64,000 nt of DNA, from positions 62,001 to 126,000 of the forward strand of contig JAVJON010000031.1 of the NCBI GenBank assembly GCA_040216765.1. Reading direction: 5' to 3'. Source of the DNA: Marinibaculum sp040216765. Lineage in GTDB: Bacteria > Pseudomonadota > Alphaproteobacteria > Ferrovibrionales > Ferrovibrionaceae. The notes under the pieces were generated by a model that saw only the letters and a program-made list of their open reading frames with translations, had not been told where the DNA came from and did not search any database. The position numbers and the translations under genes are program-made. Positions 58,240 to 64,000 of this stretch are shown piece by piece (position 1 is the first letter of the stretch; each line of letters opens with the position of its first letter).

Positions 58240-58806
58240 TTGACCGGCAACAGCCCCTATCTCGAAGGGCAGCTCCTGATGGCGATGCCGCATATGAGCG
58301 ACGAGCGCTTCGCCCAGGCAGTGGTCTATCTCTGTGTCCACAACGCCGACGGCGCGATGGGGCTGGTCCTGAACAAGGCGCTGGACGGGATCGACTTCGC
58401 CAAGCTGCTGGACCAGGTCGGCTTCGAGGGCGAACCGCACGAGAACTTCCCCATCCAGTTCGGCGGGCCGGTGGAGCCGGGCCGCGGGTTCGTGCTGCAC
58501 ACCGCCGACGTCGTGCGCGAGGAAACCATGATGGTCGGCGACAGCATCGCCCTGACCGCCACGGTCGACATCCTGCGCGCCATCGCCGAGGGCGCCGGCC
58601 CGGCCCATTCCATCGTCGCGCTGGGCTATGCCGGCTGGGCACCGGGACAGCTGGACGGGGAGATCCAGGCGAACGGCTGGCTGCACTGCCCGGCCGACCT
58701 GGACCTCATCTTCGGCACCGCCGCCGACGACATGTGGCCGCGAGCGGTCGGCCGGCTCGGCATCGGCGATCCGTCGCGGATCTCCTCCTCCGCCGGCCAC
58801 GCCTGA
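58240..58806 (+). CDS. yqgE: YqgE/AlgH family protein
   Basis: 188 residues from TTG 58240, with GGAGG 6 nt upstream. It starts SPYLEGQLLMAMPHMSDERF, the family signature, and continues VVYLCVHNADGAMGLVLNKAL, FPIQFGGPVEPGRGFVLHT and ALGYAGWAPGQLDGEI. The function is unknown (AlgH of Pseudomonas affects alginate regulation); the fold is a small alpha/beta sandwich. An alternative TTG at 58180 would add 20 residues without the expected start. Confidence 0.93.
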   Translation: MTGNSPYLEGQLLMAMPHMSDERFAQAVVYLCVHNADGAMGLVLNKALDGIDFAKLLDQVGFEGEPHENFPIQFGGPVEPGRGFVLHTADVVREETMMVGDSIALTATVDILRAIAEGAGPAHSIVALGYAGWAPGQLDGEIQANGWLHCPADLDLIFGTAADDMWPRAVGRLGIGDPSRISSSAGHA

Positions 58807-58836
58807 GCCACCTCGACGGCCCGGCGATCCGCCCGC

Positions 58837-59535
58837 TCACTGCCTGGAACAGTGCGGCGCAGCGCTTTCGCCCGCCGCCGCGCCCTGCCCGATCCGGGCG
58901 ACCGCCGCAGGCGCGGCCAGCCAGTCCTGCGCCAGCAGCGCATGCAGCTCGTGGTCGCGCCAGCGGCCGTTGATGCAGAGGTAGGACCGCGCCAGCCCCT
59001 CGCGCAGGAAGCCGAGGCGCGCCAGCAGCGCCTTGGAGCGCGCATTGTCGGGCAGGCAGGCGGCCTCCAGCCGCCGCAGCTGCAGCGTCTCGAACGCGTG
59101 CGGCAGCAGCAGTTCCACGGCCTCGGTCATATAGCCCTGGCCGGCATGGGGCTGCCCCAGCCAATAGCCGATCTCGGCGCTGGCGCCGGCGCCGCGGCGC
59201 ACCTGCGACAGGCTGGCGCCGCCCAGCAGCGCGCCATCCTCTGTCCGGAAGATCAGGAACATGTAGCCGGTGCCGGCGCGCACATCCTGGCGGTTCGCCC
59301 GCAGGCGCCGCTGGAAGGCCTCGACGGACAGCGCATCGCGCGGCCAGGCCGGTTCCCACGGGGTCAGGTGGTCGCGGCTCTCGGCCCGCAGGCGCGACCA
59401 GGCCGCATGGTCCTGTGCCTGCGGCCAGCGCAGACATACCCGGCTGCCCCGCAGCATCGGGCCGTCTTCCGCCAGCGGCGAGCGCAACCGCCAGAAGCCG
59501 GTGAGTGCGGCGAGGAGAAGGGGAGCGCTGGCCAT
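58837..59535 (-). CDS. RimJ/RimL-type GNAT acetyltransferase
   Basis: About 232 residues. LRGSRVCLRWPQAQDHAAW is the RimJ-like opening, ESRDHLTPWEPAWP a hallmark of the alphaproteobacterial group, and AEIGYWLGQPHAGQGYMTEAV the acetyl-CoA loop. NARSKALLARLGFLREGLAR is motif B. It probably acetylates a protein N-terminus such as a ribosomal protein, but the target is unproven. It lies 17 bp downstream of the M16 protease on the same strand, a conserved thrC-M16-GNAT order. Confidence 0.9.
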   Translation of the reverse strand: MASAPLLLAALTGFWRLRSPLAEDGPMLRGSRVCLRWPQAQDHAAWSRLRAESRDHLTPWEPAWPRDALSVEAFQRRLRANRQDVRAGTGYMFLIFRTEDGALLGGASLSQVRRGAGASAEIGYWLGQPHAGQGYMTEAVELLLPHAFETLQLRRLEAACLPDNARSKALLARLGFLREGLARSYLCINGRWRDHELHALLAQDWLAAPAAVARIGQGAAAGESAAPHCSRQ

Positions 59536-59552
59536 CGCCCTCGCAGCGCCCG

Positions 59553-60827
59553 CTAGAGCGCGAAGCGCTCCCGGATCGCGGCCGCATCGGGCAGGCTGTC
59601 GACCGGCCCGACCGCCGCAAAGGACAGGCGCCCGCTCTCGAACACGCGCCGGGCGGCACGCACCACGCCCTCGCGGTCCACCGCGTCGATGCTGGCGGAC
59701 AGTTCCTGCACCGTCAGCGGCCGGCCGAACAGGTAGAGATGCCGGGCGGCGATCTCCATCCGCGCATTGGAGCTTTCCAGCGACATCAGCAGGCCCGCCT
59801 TGAGCTGCGCCCGGGCACGCTGGATCTCGGCATCGGTGACGTTCTCGACGCTGCCGCGCACCTGCTCGCCCAGCACGTCCAGCAGGGTCACGGCCAGGTC
59901 GTCGCTGGTGCCGGCGTAAAGGGTCAGCAGGCCCCCGTCGGCATAGGCGACGGGCTGCGCGAAGATCGAATAGGCAAGCCCGCGCTCCTCCCGGATCTCC
60001 TGCATCAGGCGGGAGGAGGAGCCGCCGCCCAGCAGGGTGGCGTAGACCTGCAGCGCGTAATAGTCCGGGTCGTCGAAGGACACGCCCGGGAATGCGAAGG
60101 ACAGGTGCACCTGGTCCAGGTCGCGGCCATCCCGCAGGTCGCCGCCGCAATAGGCGGCCGCCTCGTAGCGCGCCGCGCCGCCCCCGCCATTGCTGCCGGG
60201 CCGCAACTGGAACTGTTCGGCGACCATGTCCAGGAACCGGTCATGGTCGACGGCGCCGGCCGCGGCGACGATCATCCGCCCGGCATCGTAGTGCCGGTCG
60301 CGAAAGCCCTTCAGCACCGGCATCGGCAGGGCGGCAATGCCCTTGTCGGTGCCCAGGATGGAACGGCCGATCGCCTGCTCCGGATAGGCGACCGCCTGCA
60401 GATGGTCGAACACCAGGTCGTCCGGCGTGTCCTGCACGAGGCCGATCTCCTGCAGGATCACCTGGCGCTCGCGCTCCATCTCCTCCGGGGCGAAGACCGG
60501 CCGCAGCACGATGTCGGACAACAGGTCGACAGCCAGAGGCAGGTCGGCCTCCAGCACCTGCGCGTGATAGGTGGTCTGCTCGCGCGCGGTGAAGGCGTTC
60601 AGGCTGCCGCCCACCATCTCGATCTCTTCCATGATCTGGCGGGCGCTGCGGCTCTCGGTGCCCTTGAAGGCCATATGCTCCAGGAAATGCGCCACGCCGT
60701 TCTCCGAGGGGTCCTCGTGGCGCGACCCGGCATCGACCCACACGCCCACCGCCGCCGAGGCGATATCCGGCATGCTGTCGGTCACGACCTTCAGGCCGCT
60801 CGGCAATTCACTGACCCGTACCGTCAT
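59553..60827 (-). CDS. M16-family zinc protease (MPP-like)
   Basis: 424 residues. The inverted zinc motif HxxEH is VAHFLEHMAFKGT (His47, Glu50, His51), with the distal Glu about 75 residues later. LPSGLKVVTDSMPDIASAAVGVWVDAGSRHE (shown in part; core GVWVDAGSRHE) is typical of mitochondrial-processing-peptidase-like bacterial enzymes. The second half is the inactive M16C domain. It degrades peptides, probably in the cytoplasm because no signal is seen. It lies 45 bp after thrC. Confidence 0.94.
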   Translation of the reverse strand: MTVRVSELPSGLKVVTDSMPDIASAAVGVWVDAGSRHEDPSENGVAHFLEHMAFKGTESRSARQIMEEIEMVGGSLNAFTAREQTTYHAQVLEADLPLAVDLLSDIVLRPVFAPEEMERERQVILQEIGLVQDTPDDLVFDHLQAVAYPEQAIGRSILGTDKGIAALPMPVLKGFRDRHYDAGRMIVAAAGAVDHDRFLDMVAEQFQLRPGSNGGGGAARYEAAAYCGGDLRDGRDLDQVHLSFAFPGVSFDDPDYYALQVYATLLGGGSSSRLMQEIREERGLAYSIFAQPVAYADGGLLTLYAGTSDDLAVTLLDVLGEQVRGSVENVTDAEIQRARAQLKAGLLMSLESSNARMEIAARHLYLFGRPLTVQELSASIDAVDREGVVRAARRVFESGRLSFAAVGPVDSLPDAAAIRERFAL

Positions 60828-60872
60828 CTGTCTCCCAATCAGGTCCTGCGTTTCCTGGCGCGTATCGCGGGG

Positions 60873-62294
60873 TCATTCCCGCACGACACGCGCCCTTTGC
60901 GCAATATGGGCCTCAACCGTTCCCAGGTCAGCATCCAGCACGTCGAATCGCTCCGCCCGGTCGTACAGGTCCGCCAGGCGTGGCGGCAGGTCCGGCCGCA
61001 GCCCGGTGGCGCGGGCGACCGCATCGGGGAACTTTGCCGGATGGGCGGTGGACAGCACGACGACCGGATCGCCCGCCGGCGCCGCCTGCCGGACCGCCGC
61101 GGCGACGCCAACGGCGGTATGAGGATCGATCAGCAGGCCGGTGTCGCGGTGCACCCCGGCAATGGTCTCCAGGGTCTCGCCCTCGTCCACCGCTACCGCA
61201 GAGAACAGCGGCGCCCCGTCCCGCAGCGCGCTGCCGATGTCGAAGCCGCCATCGCTGTCCAGCTGCGCCATGAGCGCGGCGATCCGCGCGCCGTCGCGAC
61301 CGCAGGCATCGAACAGCAGCCGCTCGAAATTGGACGATACCTGGATGTCCATGCTGGGGCTCATGGTCCGTGCGACCTCGCCCTTGCGGTAGCTGCCGTC
61401 GGCAAAGGCCCGCGCCAGGATGTCGTTGCTGTTCGTGGCCACCGTCAGGCCGGCGACCGGCAGGCCCATCCGCGCGGCGGTGTAGCCGGCGAAGATGTCG
61501 CCGAAATTGCCGGTCGGGACGGCAAAGCGGACCGGCCGCCCCGGCGCGCCCAGCGCCACGGCCGATGTCGCGTAGTAGACCACCTGCGCCATCACGCGCG
61601 CCCAGTTGATCGAGTTCACGGCCGACAGGCGCAGGCGGTCGCGGAAGGCCGCGTCGTTGAACATCGCCTTCACCAGCGCCTGGCAATCGTCGAAGGTGCC
61701 GCGGATCGCGATGTTGTGGACATTGCCGTCGGTGACGCAGGTCATCTGCCGGCGCTGCACCTCGGAGGTGCGCTCGTGCGGGTGCAGGATGAAGATGTCG
61801 ATCGCGTCGCGGCCGCGACAGGCCTCGATGGCGGCGGAGCCGGTATCGCCCGACGTCGCGCCGACGATCGTCATGCGCTCCCCCCTGGCGGTCAGCACAT
61901 GGTCGAACAGCCGGCCGAGCAGCTGCATCGCCAGATCCTTGAACGCCAGGGTCGGGCCATGGAACAGCTCCAGCAGCCAGCGCGACGGGCCGATCTGCAC
62001 CAGCGGGCAGACCGTGGCATGGTCGAACCCGGCATAGGCCTCGGCGGTCAGGCGCTCCAGCACGCCGGGGGCCAGGTCCCCCGCGGTGAACGGCGCCAGG
62101 ACCCGGGCCGCGGCCTGCGCATAGGGCAGCCCGGCCAGGGATGCCCAGCCGGAGGCCGGCAGGCTGGGCCAGCTCTCGGGCAGGAACAGCCCGCCATCGG
62201 GCGCCAGGCCGGTCATCAGGACGCCGGTGAAGTCCTGCGGCGGCGCGGCCCCCCGGGTGGAGACATAGCGCATGCGGTTGCCGGTCCCGGTCAT
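60873..62294 (-). CDS. thrC: Threonine synthase
   Basis: About 473 residues. It opens MRYVSTRGAAPPQDFTGVLM, the standard ThrC start, preceded by seven residues. The PLP Lys is in PTLAFKDLAMQLLGRLFD, and VGATSGDTGSAAIEACRGRD is the phosphate-binding loop. VPTGNFGDIFAGYTAARMG and MSPSMDIQVSSNFERLLF confirm the family. It makes threonine from phosphohomoserine, the product of ThrB in this window. ATG 62294 is placed 6-7 nt after AGAGG; ATG 62297 is possible. Confidence 0.96.
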   Translation of the reverse strand: MTGTGNRMRYVSTRGAAPPQDFTGVLMTGLAPDGGLFLPESWPSLPASGWASLAGLPYAQAAARVLAPFTAGDLAPGVLERLTAEAYAGFDHATVCPLVQIGPSRWLLELFHGPTLAFKDLAMQLLGRLFDHVLTARGERMTIVGATSGDTGSAAIEACRGRDAIDIFILHPHERTSEVQRRQMTCVTDGNVHNIAIRGTFDDCQALVKAMFNDAAFRDRLRLSAVNSINWARVMAQVVYYATSAVALGAPGRPVRFAVPTGNFGDIFAGYTAARMGLPVAGLTVATNSNDILARAFADGSYRKGEVARTMSPSMDIQVSSNFERLLFDACGRDGARIAALMAQLDSDGGFDIGSALRDGAPLFSAVAVDEGETLETIAGVHRDTGLLIDPHTAVGVAAAVRQAAPAGDPVVVLSTAHPAKFPDAVARATGLRPDLPPRLADLYDRAERFDVLDADLGTVEAHIAQRARVVRE

Positions 62295-62316
62295 CATGTC
62301 CTCTTCATCCAGGCTG

Positions 62317-63798
62317 TCAGGACAGATAGCTGGCGCGAATATGCCGCTCGAAGGCGGCGGTGCCCAGGGGCGCGCCGGTCGCGGCCAGCAGGATCGCATC
62401 GGTCGTGCCGGAGGATGCCGCGCGATGCACCTTCTCCCGCATCCAGCCCAGGACCGCGCGATGGCCGGCATCCGCCCCCAGGTCGCGCAGCGCCGCCTCG
62501 TGCAGCTGCGCGCCGGCCAGGGCGCCCAGGGTATAGGTCGGGAAATAGCCGAAGCTGCCCGTGGACCAGTGGATGTCCTGCAGGCAGCCGTCGCGGTCGC
62601 TGGGCACGGCGATGCCCAGCAGGGCCTGCATCCGCTCCGCCCAGGCCGCCGGCAGGTCGCCCGCCGGCAGGTCGCCCGACAGCAGGGCCTGTTCCAGCTC
62701 GGTGCGCAGCAGGATATGCAGCGGGTAGGTGACCTCGTCCGCCTCCACCCGGATCAGGCTGGGCCGCACGCGGGTCGCCAGGCGATACAGGTTCGCAGCC
62801 TCCCAGGCCGGGTCCGCCCCGAAGGTCGCGGCCAGATGCCCGGCCAGCCAGTCCAGGGTGCGCGGCGCACGCATCACCTGGCGCTCGCAGAGCAGGCTCT
62901 GGCTCTCGTGCAGCACCATGCCGCGCGCGCGGCCGACCGGCTGCACCCGCCAGGCCGCGGGCAGGCCGTCCTCATAGAGCGCGTGGCCGGTCTCATGCGC
63001 GACCGCCAGCAGGCCGGACAGCGGGTTCGCCGCCAGGTAGCGGGTGGTGATCCGCGTATCGCCGCCGGCGCCGCTGGTGAAGGGGTGCAGGCTTTCGTCC
63101 AGCCGCCCGCGATCGAAATCGAAGCCCAGGAACGCGGCCAGGCCGCGCCCGGCCACGGCCTGACGGTCCACCGCCACCTCGGCCTGCGGGTGCGGCGGCG
63201 GCGCGGCGGCCTGACGCTCGAGGATCCGCGGCAGGACCTCCGGGATGAAGGCCGCCAGATCGGCAAACAGCGGCGCGATCGCCGCGCGCGACGCACCCGG
63301 CTCGTACTGGTCCAGAAGCGCGTCGTAGCGGTCGCATCCCAGGGGGGCCGCAAGGGCATCGCCCCAGTCGCGGGTCACCGCGATCACGGCCTGCAGCGGC
63401 GCCACGAAATCGGCGAACCGGTTCTCCGCCCTGGCGCCGCGCCAGGCCATCTCTCCCGCCGCCTGCGCCCGCGCCCGTGCCACCAGCAGGTCCGCCGGGA
63501 CGGCATTGGCCTGCTGCCAGGCCCGCCGCATCTCCCGCAGGTTGGCGTCCCGCCAGGGATCGGCGCCGCCCGCCCGGCCCGCTTCCGCTTCCGCATTCGC
63601 CAGCAGGTCGGGCAGGTCCGGCGCCTGCAGGATCTCCTGCGCCATCACCTCCAGCTCCGCCAGATGGTCGGCCCGCAGGGCCGAGGTCCCCGGCGGCATC
63701 ATCACCCGCTGGTCCCAGGCCAGCAGCCCGCGGATGTCGCGCAGCCGGCCGAACCGCCGGAAGCGGGTCTCCAGCCGCGCATAGGCACTGCCGGTCAT
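62317..63798 (-). CDS. M32-family metallocarboxypeptidase (Taq-type)
   Basis: 493 residues. The zinc motif HExxH is LLAVAHETGHALYEDGLP, and further ligands follow in HESQSLLCERQVMR. DPFT-like and VEADEVTYPLHILLRTELE segments are M32 hallmarks (the latter with the substrate-contact residues), as is the final GYFPTYTLGALAGAQL. It trims C-terminal residues from peptides in the cytoplasm with broad specificity. A 15-bp tandem duplication near 62650 encodes a repeated GDLPA. Its ATG overlaps the stop of the SURF1 gene. Confidence 0.95.
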   Translation of the reverse strand: MTGSAYARLETRFRRFGRLRDIRGLLAWDQRVMMPPGTSALRADHLAELEVMAQEILQAPDLPDLLANAEAEAGRAGGADPWRDANLREMRRAWQQANAVPADLLVARARAQAAGEMAWRGARAENRFADFVAPLQAVIAVTRDWGDALAAPLGCDRYDALLDQYEPGASRAAIAPLFADLAAFIPEVLPRILERQAAAPPPHPQAEVAVDRQAVAGRGLAAFLGFDFDRGRLDESLHPFTSGAGGDTRITTRYLAANPLSGLLAVAHETGHALYEDGLPAAWRVQPVGRARGMVLHESQSLLCERQVMRAPRTLDWLAGHLAATFGADPAWEAANLYRLATRVRPSLIRVEADEVTYPLHILLRTELEQALLSGDLPAGDLPAAWAERMQALLGIAVPSDRDGCLQDIHWSTGSFGYFPTYTLGALAGAQLHEAALRDLGADAGHRAVLGWMREKVHRAASSGTTDAILLAATGAPLGTAAFERHIRASYLS

Positions 63799-64000
63799 GC
63801 CTGCTCTCCGCGCTGCGCCTCCTGCCCCCGCCGGCGATGCCAGAGCAGGTAGATGACCGCCAGCGCGACGGCGAAGCCGTACCAGGTGAGGGCGTATTCC
63901 AGGTGGTTGTTGGGGATGTTCACGCGGGTCTGCCCGCCCATCGGGAAGACCGTTTCCGGATCCTCCCGGGCGTCGACCTCGACCATGTAGGGTTCCACCG
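63795..64000 (-). CDS. SURF1-family protein, C-terminal end (cut by window edge)
   Basis: The last 67 residues of a gene that starts beyond the window. EVDAREDPETVFPMGGQTRV, then NIPNNHLEYALTWYGFA and a final membrane helix (FAVALAVIYLLWHRRR), is the characteristic SURF1 C-terminus. SURF1 helps assemble cytochrome c oxidase, especially heme a insertion. The stop overlaps the start of the M32 peptidase (ATGA). The cytochrome oxidase genes expected upstream lie outside the window. Confidence 0.94.
   Translation of the reverse strand, partial: VEPYMVEVDAREDPETVFPMGGQTRVNIPNNHLEYALTWYGFAVALAVIYLLWHRRRGQEAQRGEQA

Noticed and set aside
62640..62680. 15-bp tandem duplication as a regulatory repeat.
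   Set aside because: It lies within the M32 peptidase and simply encodes a repeated GDLPA; nothing indicates a further role.

Overview
The window is a gene-dense, high-GC (roughly 70 percent by eye) chromosomal segment that looks alphaproteobacterial and most like Rhodospirillales. The evidence is a CcrM-type GANTC methyltransferase with GANTC-rich promoter DNA, an F0 operon with separate b' and b subunits, an ispH-thrB-rnhA block, a two-subunit glycine decarboxylase (gcvPA/gcvPB), an ETF-QO/TPR/ispE block and a SURF1 gene. No rRNA, CRISPR array, intact insertion sequence, integrase or phage structural gene is visible.

Layout, left to right. 1-2.5 kb: end of a sugar-porter MFS gene, a small unknown protein and a GMC oxidoreductase. 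2.6-9.6 kb, minus strand: a signalling block with a PAS histidine kinase, a CheB-CheR-PAS fusion and a class III cyclase, plus an epoxide-hydrolase-like enzyme. 9.7-12.5 kb: gamma-glutamyltransferase and an AI-2E/PerM transporter. 12.5-18.2 kb is the accessory part: a stand-alone protein with family A polymerase palm motifs, a FitAB/VapBC toxin-antitoxin pair overlapping a VOC enzyme, a TPR-2OG oxygenase, and a lower-GC DGQHR/DndB-like orphan gene between tRNA-Gln and an imperfect copy of the tRNA 3' end.

18.3-26.2 kb: HpcH/HpaI aldolase, metallo-beta-lactamase-fold hydrolase, ispE, TPR lipoprotein, ETF-QO and a divergent family 4-like uracil-DNA glycosylase. 26.5-43.1 kb, mostly plus strand: lytic transglycosylase, moaB, PA0069-type radical SAM protein, rnhB, GNAT, ccrM, (minus: SRPBCC, mutY), DUF721/DciA, DsbA-like, smc and the F0 operon. 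43.2-49.8 kb, minus: sulfotransferase-like gene, the gcvT-gcvH-gcvPA-gcvPB operon under a tandem glycine riboswitch, and a lipoprotein. 50-64 kb: ispH-thrB-rnhA, betT-betA, peroxiredoxin, DsbD-N-like protein, yqgE, then minus-strand GNAT, M16 protease, thrC, M32 carboxypeptidase and the end of SURF1.

Functional threads: cell-cycle and chromosome genes (ccrM, smc, DciA-like, mutY, two RNases H, a transglycosylase behind a CtrA-like box); isoprenoid synthesis (ispE, ispH); threonine synthesis (thrB, thrC); glycine catabolism; choline/glycine-betaine osmoprotection. The most unusual items are the polymerase-palm protein, the tRNA-Gln islet, the helically phased GANTC cluster before ccrM, three 17-bp repeats before ispE, and a UDG lacking two of the four usual Fe-S cysteines.
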